Origin: Aselliscus stoliczkanus
Taxonomy: Eukaryota > Chordata > Mammalia > Chiroptera > Hipposideridae
Reading direction: 5' to 3'
Assembly (NCBI GenBank): GCA_033961575.1
Contig: CM066731.1
Location: 64,070,001-64,134,000, forward strand
Length of the DNA stretch: 64,000 nt
Position 1 is the stretch's first letter; each line of letters opens with the position of its first letter. Below are positions 1 through 12,664 of this stretch, piece after piece. Below the pieces are notes generated by a model. It was given only the letters and a program-made list of their open reading frames with translations. It ran no database searches and was not told the DNA's origin. Both the position numbers and the translations under genes were made by a program.

Positions 1-629
1 TTTCCACTCATCTCCTAGTAGTGGATAGAGATAAAAATCCCTTGAGATTTAGACAAAAATCAGTAAGCATATAGATTTAAACAAAATCATCATCTAATTT
101 TATCTAATTAGGAAATATTATACCTAATCACTGTGGAATAGGTATTCTTTTCAAAAACAGATGGACCATTAGAAAAATAAACAATATATGTTCCATAAAC
201 ATGTCTTGATAAATTTCAAATTTCTGAGTTCATATAGAATATGATTTGTGACTGCAACAAAATTACATTAGAAATCAAAGCAATTAACATCTCTAGGAAA
301 TAAAAAATATTTAAAGTTAAGCTGCACATTTCTATAACCCTTAGGTCAAAGAAGACACAAGGAAAATAAGAAAACATTTGAACTGAAATTTAACGAAAGC
401 CACGATGGCTTCACTGGCAAATTTAAGCATTTAAAGTAAAAATATGCCTGACTATACAAACCTTTAAGAAAAGAGATGAGAAAGAAGCACTGCCCATCTT
501 CCTTATGATGCCAGAATAACCTTGAGACCTACTCTTGAAAAAGGACAGTTAATGTAAAAAAGATAGTAGATATATAGTCTTCATGAACACAGACACAAAA
601 ATCCTTAACAGAATATTATCAAATAAAAC

Positions 630-660
<31 letters not shown>

Positions 661-1375
661 AAGTACATCATGATGAAGAGGAATTTATCCTAGGAATGCA
701 AGATTGTTTCAATATTCAAAAAATGTAATTCAGCGCATTAACAGAATAAAGGAGGAATTCCTCTGATAATCTTAATAGGTACCAAAAAAACTGATAAAGA
801 TTATTATTTAAAATTCTCAGAAAATTAGAACTAGAGTGGAACTTCTTCAATCTGAAAAACCATGATAAAATACCAGTCACTTTCCTCTTAAAATGAGCAG
901 CTAATCAAAAATATCCACTCTCACCACTTCAGTTCACAATTGTACTGAAGGTTAAATCCAGTGCTTAAAGAAAACAATAAATGACATAAAGACTGTAAAG
1001 AAAGAAAACTGTCATTATTTACAGATGTCTTGATTATATATATACTTGTAGAAATTACTGAAATTACTGGAACCAATAAGAGAATTTAGAAAAACACCAG
1101 TGTACAAAAAATATAAACAAAAAAATATTTCTATAATATCAAGTAACAATTGGGAAATACAATCAAAATACCATTACAACAGCATCAAAACTTAAACATA
1201 AATTAAACAAAAGCAATGCAAGTCCTCTATAATGAGTACTATGAAATATTTCTGAGAGAAAGCAGAGTAGAAAGATATACCATGTTGAAGACTGAAAGGC
1301 CCAAAGGTGTTAGTATTTTAATTTTCCCCATATAGCTATATAGATTTAATTTAGTACGAATCAAAAGTGAAAAAG
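1..1375 (+). mobile_element. LINE-1 (ancient L1M type) ORF2 fragment, decayed
   Basis: The order of recognisable blocks follows mammalian L1 ORF2 on the + strand. About 230-400 corresponds to the stretch upstream of the reverse transcriptase (AATTACATTAGAAATCAAAG, then GGTCAAAGAAGACACAAGG). About 580-1020 is the reverse transcriptase region (AAAATCCTTAACAGAATATT, CCTAGGAATGCAAGATTGTT, CACTCTCACCACTTCAGTTC, AAACTGTCATTATTTACAGA). About 1190-1360 is the sequence after it. Many stops and indels mean no frame survives. The element enters from beyond the left edge and has no visible 3' end. A short TA repeat sits inside it. This rests on remembered consensus, so subfamily is uncertain. Confidence 0.75.
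639..661. repeat. (TA)n microsatellite
   Basis: Uninterrupted TA dinucleotide run of about 11 units lying within the L1 fragment. It probably expanded after insertion. Confidence 0.9.
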
Positions 1376-1480
1376 GAGAGAAAGAGAAGGAAAAAAAGGA
1401 CAAAGACAAAAAGGAGGAAGATGAGGAGAGAGAAGCAGGGTGGGGGAGGAGGAAGGAGAAGAGAAGAAAGGAGTGGTAAA
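1370..1480. repeat. polypurine (A/G) tract
   Basis: About 110 bases that are almost purely A and G on the + strand, with mixed GAAAA, GGAGGA and GGGGGAGG blocks and only a few pyrimidines. Not a regular tandem array. The reverse strand is serine/phenylalanine/leucine-rich when translated, which makes a spurious 102-codon open frame. Confidence 0.85.
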
Positions 1481-1985
1481 GACAAAGATGTATATTATTC
1501 ATAAAAATTGCAATTAACAAACATATAGGAATGGCAAAGGAAATCAAATAAGAAAAACAAGCCAGGAAAATTTTGACTATGGACAGTGTAGCTGTCTAGA
1601 AACAGTTTCTGATATGCTTAGTAAATAATAAAGTAAAAAAAAAAAAATCTAACCTGATTTTTTCCTATGTAAATATAAGTATGCATGTGATTCAGATCAG
1701 GAAAGAACCCCTAAAAATGATGTATTATGATGAGATGATTGGGGTAAATTTATTATTTATTTATAGTAATAATAGCTGTGGGATATTAGTGAAATAAAAA
1801 TAAATCGTTATTATAACTAGGGAAATATGGCTTAGACTGATTCTATTGGAAAATATAAAAGCAGTATACTAAAATATATATTTAATACATGTAGTTTGTT
1901 TAAAATGGTAATAAATGCAATAGTTTTAAAACATAAGCACAAATTGTCTAACATTTCTATTAGTGAAAGGATGGTAATTCTTTTG
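1481..1985. other. AT-rich stretch, no gene seen
   Basis: Very AT-rich sequence between two L1 fragments, with a 13-base A run near 1636. It may be L1 sequence too degraded to recognise. Confidence 0.5.
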
Positions 1986-1989
1986 ATTT

Positions 1990-2672
1990 TTGGGCACTGT
2001 TGGTGGACTGTGAATTGGTGCAGCCACTATGGAAAACAGTATGGAGATTCCTCAATAAACCAAAAATAGAACTACCTTATGACCCAGCAATTCCGTTTCT
2101 GGGTATTTATCTGAAGAAATCCAAAACACTAATTCAAAAAGTTACATGCATCCCTATGTTCACTGCAGAATTATTTAACAATAGCCAATATATGGAAGCA
2201 ACCTAGGTATTCATTGATGGATGGATAAAGAAGAGTTGGTATATGTACAGTGGACTATTACTCAGCCATAAAAACGAATGATTAAAAAAAAAAGAAATCT
2301 TGCATTTGCAACAACATGGATGGACTTAGAGTATATTATGCTAATGAGCAAGTTAGGCAGAGGCAAATAATTGGTTTCACTTATATGTGGAAAATAAAAA
2401 CAAATAAACAAACAAAACAAAAACAGTCTCATAGAAACAGAAACCAAAGGGATGGTTGACAGAAGGGAGAGGATGAGGGGATGGGTGAAAAAGGCGAAAA
2501 ATATCGTGTCAATAATACTGTGGTAAGTTTGCACAGTGACAGATGGTTACTAGAATTAGTGGAGTGATCACATTGTAAGGTATAAAAATGTTGAATAACT
2601 ATATTGTGCACCTGAAACCAATATAATTAATATAAGCTTGTATACCAACTCTGCTTAAATTTAAAAAAAGGA
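1990..2672 (+). mobile_element. LINE-1 3' end (ORF2 C-terminus, 3' UTR, A-tail)
   Basis: The + strand carries the end of L1 ORF2, then its 3' UTR and a short A-rich tail (AAAAAAAGGAAG near 2661). Typical late L1 words are GGTGCAGCCACTATGGAAAA, ACTATTACTCAGCCATAAAA and AACAACATGGATGGACTTAG. The 3' UTR contains TGTGCACCTGAAACCAATAT near the end. It is less diverged than the fragment at 1-1375 and is probably a separate, younger, 5'-truncated insertion. Confidence 0.9.
2000..2206 (+). pseudogene. L1 ORF2p C-terminal remnant
   Basis: A 68-codon open frame reads as the C-terminal part of L1 ORF2 protein, with recognisable words LVQPLWKTVWRFL and IELPYDPAIPFLGIY. Intact ORF2p is about 1,275 residues with endonuclease and reverse transcriptase domains, and neither is present here. 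It stops early, in the region equivalent to the final cysteine-containing segment. It has no promoter and is not expected to be functional. Retroelement origin is well supported; the exact subfamily is not. Confidence 0.85.
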
Positions 2673-2799
2673 AGAACATTAGAAACAATTTATTCTTAAA
2701 TCTGTACTCTAAAATATAATTCCTGCAATTATTGGCTAGCAGGTTTCTTCAGCTGACAATTTGCTTAACATTATTCTTTTGTTTTTCATGTCTATTTTT

Positions 2800-2990
2800 C
2801 TTTTTATTAGTTTCAGGTATACAAAACAATGTAATAGTTAGACATTTACACCCCTCAGAAAGTAATAACCCAATTTACTATCCCTCTGACATTATATATA
2901 GCTGTTACAATTCCATTGGCTCTATTCCCTATGCTGTTTTTAAAATCTATAATTTTCTTTCCTTTACTGATATTTTGCTTTCAGATCCAT
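2800..2990 (-). mobile_element. LINE-1 3' UTR fragment, reversed
   Basis: Reading the + strand, the words TTTCAGGTATACAAAACAAT, TTAGACATTTACACCCCTCA and TATTCCCTATGCTG match the reverse complement of a laurasiatherian L1 3' UTR. The same segment occurs again at 48510-48680 and, shorter, at 58022-58075. Confidence 0.75.
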
Positions 2991-4620
2991 TTTGCATTTT
3001 CCTTTGTGAATGAGGTACAGTCTTACATGGGGATCCTGCTGACTGTTAACCTAAAATCCAGATCTTCTGTCACTCCAGTGAGATGTTTTCCAGCTCTTAA
3101 ATGAGAACCTTCACATGACTTCAAGGTACACATACTTTTAATCATCCATTTATTTGCGCTCCAGGTGAAACCTTTCAGAGCAATAGTCTGATCAAAAGAG
3201 TTGTTGGTGTTTGTTCATATAATACATCATGCTGAAAGAATTCCCATTAGAACCGAATTCCCAAGAGGAGATTTCCCAAGCTGGGAGTAAAAATCTAAGT
3301 ATATTAGGAACCAAGAACGAGAGGGTAAGTGATTGGAGAAGATGAGAGGAGCCCTAGAGTAGGACTTGAATATTTAATTAGGGAAACCAATTAGAAAACC
3401 CAGATAACCATCGTAGCAATTCAACCTTGTAATCAACTTTATTGAAAATACTTACACACATAAATGAAAAGGATTTTTTCCTTTATCAATCAGGTATTTG
3501 CCTTTGTTTATTTAATGTATTGACATAATCATTTTTAGTGGTGAATTTGCTATTTTAGAATAAAAGGTAGGAGCACTAATTTGTTTATATAGAATCTTCC
3601 AACAATGTTACTTGGTAGTTATTTGTGAGTCCTTTGTCAGGGTCGACTTTGGGCTTGGGAGGATGCAATCAGGAACCTTTGTGTTACATAGTGTTCAGTT
3701 AAGTTAAGATTTTATTTATGACACATACTATCAGAGCTATCTATAAGCCATATATGGTTATGTACATAACTATATTTGATTTTATTTCTATAATTTTATA
3801 AATATAGTTTTTCCTATAGCCACATATTATTATTTGCATAATAGCTATATAATTGGGGTCGCAAACACTGAGGTAAGACATATCACAAAAAGCAAAATAA
3901 AAGAGAGAATTGAAGCCAGGTCTTGGATAGTGTGGAATAAAGAAAAGAGTGTAAGGAGTAGAAGTGTTCTCCAAATAGAGACCTGAATGTGTCAAATGCA
4001 ACTTTCTGATTGTTTTTTTCCCCCCATAAACCATGTTAGGCATTTAGATCCACTAAAAATATCCTGCAGTGTAGTTCATCTTTAAGCTCTTTACCAGTTC
4101 CCTGCATAATTCTGTTCCCTTGAGTTACATAAGGGAGATGATGACTGAAAGCAGCATAGGCAAAAAAAAGCTGTATGTTAATCACACATTCCACATCACT
4201 GTGTGATAAAACCTTTATTTTTGCATGTCAAAATACGCTCGTAAACAACTTCATGATATTCCTCATTCCCATGCCAACCTACCTGCCCTGTTCCTGGCCT
4301 CTGAACAATTACTTCAACAAACTTTTAATTCTGCATCCTTCAAGCAAGGGCTGATAAAAGTTACGCCTGTCAGCTTGAAACCACACAAATGAATAAACAG
4401 AATTTCATGTTGTAATATAAATTTCAAAACTTAAAACTGTCTCAAAGTTCATGGAAGATGAAACTTTCTATATGCAATCCATTTTTTTTTCAAATTAACA
4501 ATTTACTTGCTGAAGCAAGTGATTGTAAAACTATCACTTATGTTATAATATTATTCAAGATTTCAAAGTGCTTTCCCACATATGAGCTAATTTGTACTCA
4601 CATATACAATAGAAAACTAT
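2991..4620. other. no gene or clear repeat seen
   Basis: AT-rich single-copy-looking sequence. Small open frames near 2916-3104 and 3741-4043 have no recognisable domains. I see no splice-flanked exon or RNA gene. Confidence 0.5.
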
Positions 4621-4624
4621 AAAA

Positions 4625-6335
4625 CATCAACAGATATGAAAGACCTAAATATACTGAATGCATTGAATAGACAATTTAGTATTGCAAATAATTGAAATTA
4701 ATTTCCCCCTAAATATTTTTAGACTCAATTCAATTTCAATCAAAATCTCTGTACAATGTTTTTGTGACAGTGGATAAGAAGAATCTGAAATGTACATAAA
4801 AATGCAAACAATGAGGAACAAGCAAGACAAACTTAAGGTGCAAAATGAGAGAGTTTTCTCTGCTGAATGCCTTTCCTTGCTGCAAGTATTTGGTCCTTGA
4901 AAAATATCTCTTTTACCTCCATTGATGCTCATTGTCCTCAATTCTAATCTGTTTGAATTTGGAAGAGCTTAGCTTCTGTCCTTTGAGGACTCATACCAAC
5001 ATATAACCAACACATTTTAAAAGTCAAAAATATACGAGTGCAGAAATGGCTGAAAACATAGAAAATAAAAATGCTGTACAATAGAGCCCAGAAACAGATT
5101 AGCACATATATTATCACAAGGTGAAACTTCAGGTTGGCGGGGAAAAGGTGATCTTTTCAATAAATTGTGTTGAGTAATTGGATAGTCATATGAACACGAT
5201 TAATCAAGAAATTTACTTTATCTATATAGAGAAGAATTAAATTCAGGATGTACAAGGTAAAGGTACAAAACTTTTTGTTAGAAAAAAAACCCAGAGAGTT
5301 TCAACATTGACTTGGTTAAGCAAGGCTTTAAAAAAAGTTACAAATTCTAACCTGTATATTAAAAAAAAGCAACATATGCTGAATTAAAATTTAAAGAATA
5401 TTTTCATCAGAAGAACATTAAAATAGTACAAAAACAAGCCATAGAATAGAAGATGTTTACAATTCACATACTGGACAAATGATTCATGGCAGAATAAATA
5501 AGGAATTCCAACAAATCAATTATTGGAAGAAAAAAAGAAACTAACCAATGTAAAATACACAAAAGATTTATGCAGGTGCTCACCAAAGGGGGATACCCAC
5601 ATAGTCAGTGAAATGTGAAAAGGTGCTCAACTTGACTAACCATCAGGAAAATGGAATTTCAAACCACCATACAATACAGACACACACTGACGGAAGTACT
5701 TAAATGAAACCGACTGAAAATACCTTGTATTCTTCCAGTTGTGGACCCAATGGAAATACTATCCACTGTTAATGAACTTGTAAAAAAATGTACTTTGTAA
5801 AATAATTTTTTCGTATACACTTGTGTTAAATACACCTATACTTTATGACTCAACAATTTAATTTCTAGGTAGACAGCTAACAGAATACGTATAGAGATTC
5901 TTGAAACAAGCTCATCAGGATTGGTTATAGCAGCATTAACAATAGCTCCGAACCAAAGGCTGCCCGATTGTGATATACATGTACAAAATGGAACAGACAA
6001 GAATATTCTACAGCAACAAGATAAATGAACCACATGCAACATCACAGTTAATTACAAAAACATAATGTTGAGCAAAGTAACTCAGGCATAAAAACGCATA
6101 TACTACATATAAAGTTCAAAGACAAGCAAAACTCATCAATGCTGTTAGATAAAAAAAAGTATGGTTATAGCTGTTGAAGAGGGTCATGCGGAGGACGGCT
6201 TTGGGCTGTTGGGAATGCTCTATTTTTAATCTGGATTATATATTTATGAAAATTAGTCTTTGTGTTTATGATTTGCACACTTTTCTGTATGGGGACTATA
6301 CTTCAATTTAAAAGTTTATACAGAAAGGCCTCAGT
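4625..6335 (+). mobile_element. ancient LINE-1 (L1M type), ORF2 second half to 3' end
   Basis: About 1.7 kb follows L1 order without large gaps. Around 4640-4760 is the segment after the reverse transcriptase (CAATTTCAATCAAAATCTCT). Around 5100-5260 is the region that normally encodes 'FNKWCWDNW' (CTTTTCAATAAATTGTGTTG). Around 5610-5660 is GAAAAGGTGCTCAACTTGAC. Around 5850-6080 is the last part of ORF2, and around 6180-6320 a 3' UTR ending in TATACTTCAATTTAAAAG. Every frame is broken by stops. Divergence is high, as expected of an L1ME/L1M4-age copy. Confidence 0.75.
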
Positions 6336-6557
6336 TAACATTGTTGATAGGTTCTGCTCATGTAAGAGAAATGACAAAGCCAATCTCACCATAGCTAAGT
6401 GATACAATTAAGAGTTCAGTTCCTAGGCATCTCATCGGCATTACAGGGAAACAACTTTGAGGGCCTGCTGTAATTTGAAAGTGAATGTTGGGCTTTCCAC
6501 ATCTTGCTGTCATGAGGGGGCCAATGAGACTGGACTTACTCTCCCACAGGAAAAATG

Positions 6558-6570
6558 AACAATGGACAAT
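6558..6570. repeat. target-site duplication, left copy
   Basis: AACAATGGACAAT, matching AACACTGGACAAT at 6976-6988 with one difference. The pair brackets the SINE at 6571-6975. Confidence 0.75.
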
Positions 6571-6975
6571 TTTTTTTTTAAAGATTTTATTAGGGAATTG
6601 GGGGAGGGGAACAGCATTGGGGAATTGGGGAAGGGGAACAGACAAGTTGCTGTCCTTTTTGTTCTTCAGTCTAATTGTGGAGGACGTTGTTTCACTGGCC
6701 CATGTTGGTATCATCATTGCGCTCTTTCCAGGTGAGGCAGTCGCTGGACGGCCACTCACGGCAGCTCATGGCAGCTGCTGGCCAGCCCCACTGCAGCCTA
6801 TGCCATTGCTGGCAACTCACAGCAGCCCAGTTCCAGGTCAAGCTGTTGTTCACCATCTTAGCTGTAGAGGGCACAGTGTCACTGGCCCTCACGTGGGATC
6901 TGAACCAGTGGCCCTGCTGCTCAGAGCTCATCCCCCAAGCCAACTCTTTAACAACTGAGCCACTCAGCTGGCCCC
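6571..6975 (-). mobile_element. long-form bat tRNA-derived SINE (Rhin-1-like), copy 1
   Basis: Inserted in reverse. On the + strand it runs from a poly-T and AAGATTTTATT tail, through GGGAATTGGGGGAGGGGAAC (a unit repeated as GGGGAATTGGGGAAGGGGAA), to the tRNA-like head, which ends GAGCCACTCAGCTGGCCCC. The SINE itself therefore starts GGGGCCAGCTGAGTGGCTC and ends in a C-rich block followed by AATAAAATCTTT and poly-A. About 405 bp, longer than the short forms elsewhere in the window. Near-perfect 13-bp target duplications flank it. The sense-strand open frames over it (157 and 105 codons) are artefacts of its GC-rich body. Family name is from memory. Confidence 0.88.
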
Positions 6976-6989
6976 AACACTGGACAATA

Positions 6990-8715
6990 TAAGTGAAACT
7001 ACTGGTTTTAGACATTGGAGAGCAGAAAGTGATTCCTCAGAAGGTAGGGATGATGATGTGTGTCCTACGGTCACCTCAACTCTTTCCTTGGAGGAATAGT
7101 CTAATTTTGTAGACAGTGATTGAGGCTGAGGAATTCAAGCCAAGCAGAGTAGCCTCTGAGCTGAAGAGTTCAGAGGGGCAGAGGTGGCTGAAATTTGCTA
7201 ATTAGTCTACCTTCTTTTACCATACAGCGGAGAAAAAGACCTTGATTTGTTTTTTAGATTACCTCATCCACAATACATATTCAATATTCAGCACTCAAAT
7301 TATCCTAGTTCATCCGACATATGAAAATTATGTATAGTGATGATCAATAGTTTTGTCAAGCAATAAAGAAAATCACTTAATATGGGAACACAGAATCCAT
7401 CTTGGAGTAAAAGAGAAACATGTTTTATGGTATCTGAAACTGGCATTGAGTTTATTAAGGTTTTTCTCTTTAGGTCCAGAAAGCACGTAGAGCAGACAAA
7501 CAACCTTCCAACTCCCATACCCCCACATTCAGGGGGCCTTAGAAAGTAGTGGCTTTTTCTTTTAGTCTAAAGGGATCAACGTCACCTGTAACATATGAGT
7601 TCTCAGAGCCTCTGAGAGGCCTTGTACTGACCCCAGACACTTTGTTCAGCTATTCTTGAAAAGCAGGCCAGGGGCTCACTGGTAAACACGCTTGCAATAC
7701 TGATGTCTGCACTGTGGAAAATTTTAGGAAGGGAATTCTATTTCCCTGAGCATGTTTTCAAGCACTAAACTCTCTTTCAAATAATAAAAGAGGTTAGAGA
7801 CTAACTTAGGGAACAGATTCCATTTTTCAATGTGGCGTTAATAGGGGCAAAACAAAGAGATGGATTGCATTGACAAGGAAACAAAAATGTATAATGGATT
7901 TAATGGCTTGAGTTCTAATGGAAAAAAAATTCTCCATGAGATTGTCGTATTTTTAAAAAATGTGGCTATCATTAATAGTTCATACATGGTCTCCAAAAAA
8001 GGCGTATATGGTGGTATATAAACCATTAAAAAGTTTGCAGCAAAATCAAGCAGAGAAATATCTCTGTTTCCTTTTGTTTACTGTCTTCATTATTCATATT
8101 CTGTTATTTCTAATATACACAATATCATTTTTGGTAATATCTGCTGCATTAAGTATTAACCTGTTGTTTTCAACATTTTAAAACAAAAAAAATATCAATA
8201 AGAAGAAACATGCAATAATTTGCGTGTTAAGATAATAATTTGTGGGTTTTTGGGGGATGGTGTATATGATAAAAATAGTTAGATTCAGTATGTGATCAAA
8301 AGGCTAATAATCTTGTTAGCTGTCCCTGCCTGTCACTTACGATATTCATAAACAATCAAAGAACTAAAAGCTCTGAAAATCCTACAAAATTGATGGACCC
8401 ATAATAATATACATATGACCATAACCCAAAATTGTGTACGCAATTTAGGTGATATAAGAAAATTTAAAAAACCCTTGATTAAAACTATAAAGTAATAATT
8501 AAGTAACTAGATGGAATGATAACAATAGGATGAAACGTAGAGTTGAAAGTTTATTTCCATCAAAATGCAAAGAGAAAACACCTTAAGTATGACAGTTAAT
8601 CCTAGCACAGAAAAAGACATGAGGACTCAAAGAGATATGACATAATAACAGTTTGATATTTGGAAATGAATTCAGTTTTGTCAATGTATACATGGTAACT
8701 GTGATTATATTATAA
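6990..8715. other. no gene or clear repeat seen
   Basis: Unique-looking sequence. The short open frames here, 62 to 73 codons, have no recognisable motif. Confidence 0.5.
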
Positions 8716-8718
8716 AAA

Positions 8719-8721
<3 letters not shown>

Positions 8722-8771
<50 letters not shown>
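8722..8771. repeat. (GA)n microsatellite
   Basis: About 25 uninterrupted GA units followed by a purine-rich degenerate end (AACGAGGAGGAGAGGAAG). The minus-strand 76-codon frame rich in Ser-Leu is a translation of this run. Likely length-polymorphic. Confidence 0.95.
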
Positions 8772-8775
<4 letters not shown>

Positions 8776-9189
8776 GGAGGAGAGGAAGTAGACCTTAACA
8801 GAAGCAAGAACATACTAGTAAAATGCCTAATAAGAAAAGACAGACAATAGAAAATTACAAATTAGAAGAAAATTATTTTCAATTCTACTTCATACATTAT
8901 TTGTTTTGGTACTTAATGAGATGTGAACACTTTAAAATGGTCTATCAGCAGGTGTCAATGACTTCCTCACATTGTTACAGTCTTCAAAAGCAATTAGGTA
9001 AATTAATGAGCATATCAGTGGAAACAATTAAGCATTGCAACAATTCAAACATAAGAAATAGGAGAGCAAAAACATCTCAGGTGTAATCTTCATCTCACAT
9101 CTTAATGGGTGAATGTTACTGTATCTGACTCCAATTTTCCATGTTATAAATATTTAGAACTTTATATTTAGAATACTCTTGGATACACA

Positions 9190-9445
9190 GAGTATTTTTT
9201 TTCAATTTTTATTACATTTATTGGTATGACTTTGGTTAGTAAAATTATATAGGTTTTGAGTATACATTTCTATAATCCATCATCTGCATATTGCATTGTG
9301 TGTTCACCACCCAAAGTCAGTTCTCCTTCTGTCATTATATATTAGACCCTCTTTACCCTTTTCTACCCACCCCAAACTGTGGTCTGTGTCTATGAGTGAA
9401 AGCAACAAACGAACAAGACAAAAAACAAAAGCTCATAGTTTACTT
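9190..9445 (-). mobile_element. LINE-1 3' end, reversed
   Basis: The + strand shows the reverse complement of a bat L1 3' end: TTATTGGTATGACTTTGGTT, AAATTATATAGGTTTTGAGT, TTGCATTGTGTGTTCACCAC and CAGTTCTCCTTCTGTCATTA. The same ending occurs in sense orientation at 52190-52436 and 21757-21872, and reversed at 60325-60500. The four copies therefore belong to related L1 subfamilies. Confidence 0.85.
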
Positions 9446-12400
9446 TTAAAGACCATGTCCATGCTGCTAATCTAAAGAGAAAGGAAGAAAAAGAAAGCCA
9501 GACTGAGAGTCACTTAAAGGAGAAAGCACATTTTCAATAGTAAAGCTCTTTGAAACCAGTGTATATTATCTGAGTTTGAGTTCCTGGCTATTTTGGATAT
9601 TTGTTTTATGTGGCAAACAAACTTAAATGTCTTGATAGTGTCATGACATCCTCCAATAATCTGACCGGGGAGACCATGACACATGAGGGGAAGATGATGA
9701 AAACAAATTTTTCTTATAAGTTTAAAAAAATGCATGACACTATGGTATTGATGTTGCTATCTTTAAAGAAAGACTATGTAAAGGAAATTAATTTTACTCC
9801 GCATTTCAGGATTAGAATATATGCATGCTATGCCATAGTTCTATTAGTATGTGGCAGAGAGTAAATGTCGAGCTACAGACTTTGAAAATTTCACATTAGC
9901 CTGTGGGACATGGAATACAATATCAAGCAAATATTCTTCCCGTGCTCTGCCTTTTCCATTCCTTTTCTGATAAAATGGTCAAACCTAGTCAAAGAGGTCC
10001 TGGGGAATTTCTTCAAAGGGCTCCTGCTCTAACTAATTCAGCCAAAGCATCACAATATAGCAGAAGCTTTTTAAAAAAGATCCAAATAATAAAATACACC
10101 TTAGCAAATGGTATGAAAGCAAATCATCTTACCCCATTTACATTTAAAATTACTATATGTTCCATAATGTTTATTTGGACTGGCACATTTTAATTCCAAT
10201 AGTCAGATTATCATTGACTATCAAACAAGCTACAGAGTAACATCATTCATGCCCCTGAATAAAAATGACAGGGAATATTAATATGGTAACCACACAGCAC
10301 TCCAGATAATTGGTTTTCTCTATCACTGCATTTATCGCCAGGGGCCATGGTATACTTAAAGAAGGGAAGAGTATAATATAAGTATTGAGCTCATGAGTTT
10401 GAAAAAAACAACTTTAAAGTCAAGAATTAACAAAGAAATGCTACGAGGAAATGAATTACATGCAGAACAAAGAGGAAACTTCCTATGATCAGTCTTTTTC
10501 TCCTTTCTATTTTTTTGTTTATTTTTGTAGGTGTACCTCTATGTGTAGATCCACATAGGAAAACATATTAAAATTGTGATGCTGTGAAACGGCTGCCACC
10601 TGGATGAGCATGTAAGGTAAAGAAGAAGAGTAAGTTATATCCACCAAAATCCAACTTCCCCGTCATAAAGTACAAAATATTTCCCTTTCCAGTTTTGTCT
10701 TTCTCACCTCATTTATCACTAAGTTTACTGCAAATAAAAGAAAGGAATCCTTGAATGTCAATTTGTTTCTGCAGTCATCTTCCCATCACAGAAGAAGCAA
10801 AGTTTCACACTGTAGATCTGTTTTACATTGTGTGTCAGTTTTTTTTTTTTAAAGAAATTCAAAGTATAGGGAGAGTCTTGGAAAGGCTGTGATTGGTGAG
10901 CGGCTAGCAGAACTCTTCTTAGGTATCCTCTTTGTGGCACACATCAGCATGGGTGAACAAAGCTAAAATTAATAAATGAATATATGCTGCTAGCATGAGC
11001 TCATGGTGATCACACAGAGGTGAGGATGAGAGTGGCTGTGGCTTTGTTGCTAGAGATCTGTCTATGAGTAAAATAATTACTAGCTCTGGTACATTTTCCT
11101 CATATCTGTAAAATGGGAAGATTATTCTATATATTCTCTAAAATGCACTTCCTAAAATCTACCCGATTCCCTTCATTTTTTTTTTTTAAACCTTACTCAG
11201 TTTTAAGCAAATATTTAACCCCATGCATGGAAGCTTGGCTTCCTTTCTCTCTTTTATATCTAGATTACTCACAATTGATACATTACTTGAATTTCTAGGA
11301 CCATTAATAATTGGTAGTTCCATAATGTTTCCCCTTTGAAAGGAATATAAGAAAGTATAAATAATGCCCTGAAAATGAAATATGTTAAGAATGTGTGAAA
11401 TAAAATTACCACTGTCATTCATTTCCGTTAAGAAAAAGATGTATTCCAAAAGCTTAGAAAATGTTTAGAAAATGACTGCATACTATTTGTGTAATCTGCA
11501 AAAACACTTTGCATTATCTATATTGATTTGAAACAAAATATTTAAATTTGACATAAATTAAACCCCAGCCCTCTTTTATCTGTACCCATTACACCAAGAA
11601 CTCTCCAAAAACTGACCATTCTGAGCCAAGTGACAATCATGTGCAAATATGGTATCTATTCACGTGAGAGGTGAAAATTAGTGACTTGACATCATTGTGG
11701 TTGGGTCATGTTTATATTGCCATTCTCCACACGAGCTTTTTCTTTCTAATAGATGAGCTTGGCAATCTCAGAAACTCAGACTACTTGAGCGAAAATTCAA
11801 TAAGTAAGTTAAGAATACCAAATGGTAACCAGGCCTTGGGGAAGTTATAGTATTGAAACACAACTTTTTTTTTCTGACAGTTTGGAGTATAGCTCTGGTG
11901 GTCTGTTTCAAAATCTGTCAAAAAGATGATAACTGGATTTAGGAGTTTAGTTTGATTTTTAAACCAAATAATCAGACAGGCTGTCTGGCATTGCTGCCTT
12001 TGGCCATTTAGGAAAAAAAAAGGAAAAATTTGAGTTTTGAAAGAGCGAAAACATTAAAGTCATCAAATTGTTGTGTACTGGCAGAAGCATTTTCTAAGTT
12101 TCTCTGCGTGAACACCCAGTCAGGGCAACCAGTAATGAAGGCGTCTTCACTGATGTCAATAGGACTGGACAGCAAACACATCCCCTAAGAAATGATTTTC
12201 CCAATTATGTCATCTGAAGTGATGGGAGAATCATCAACCTCCATTTGTTTCAATGGTGATTTTAGTTTCACTTTCTCAACATCAATAAAACAGTCGCCCT
12301 CCCTGCATTTTCTGTTATTGGATACTCAAGTAAAACTAAGGAAAGTGACATGAGAATCTCATTGCTTTTGAGTCCCACCAGGTTGCTATTAAAAATCTAC

Positions 12401-12660
12401 CCCAAAAAGGGAACCCTGAAAAATACAATCATAATATTGTATTCTTTGGTATTATATTTGACTGGACCTGTATTCCAAGGTCTAATTCATAGTTATATGA
12501 ATCATCGAGTCATCACACTCTAAAGTTTGAAGATACTTTAAAGAATAGGTAATTTTAAATTCCGCTGTTTCTGTGTTCTGTAATACTAAATACAGAATAT
12601 GTTAAATCAAGCCATTAAATCAACAGGATACAAATTGTTTTAATGATTACTTGGGACAAA
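9446..12660. other. long repeat-poor stretch, no gene seen
   Basis: About 3.2 kb in which I recognise no interspersed repeat and no coding exon. Open frames such as 9601-9864 (87 codons) and 9903-10193 (96 codons) have no recognisable domain. The absence of repeats could reflect constraint or simply old, decayed sequence. Confidence 0.45.
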
Positions 12661-12664
12661 TAAC

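Noticed and set aside
1239..1547. 102-codon minus-strand frame rich in Ser, Phe and Leu
   Set aside because: Produced by the polypurine tract at the end of an L1 fragment.
6485..7015. 157-, 105- and 107-codon frames on both strands
   Set aside because: They are generated by the GC-rich body of the reversed SINE.
8583..8813. Ser-Leu repeat protein on the minus strand
   Set aside because: Direct translation of the (GA)n microsatellite.
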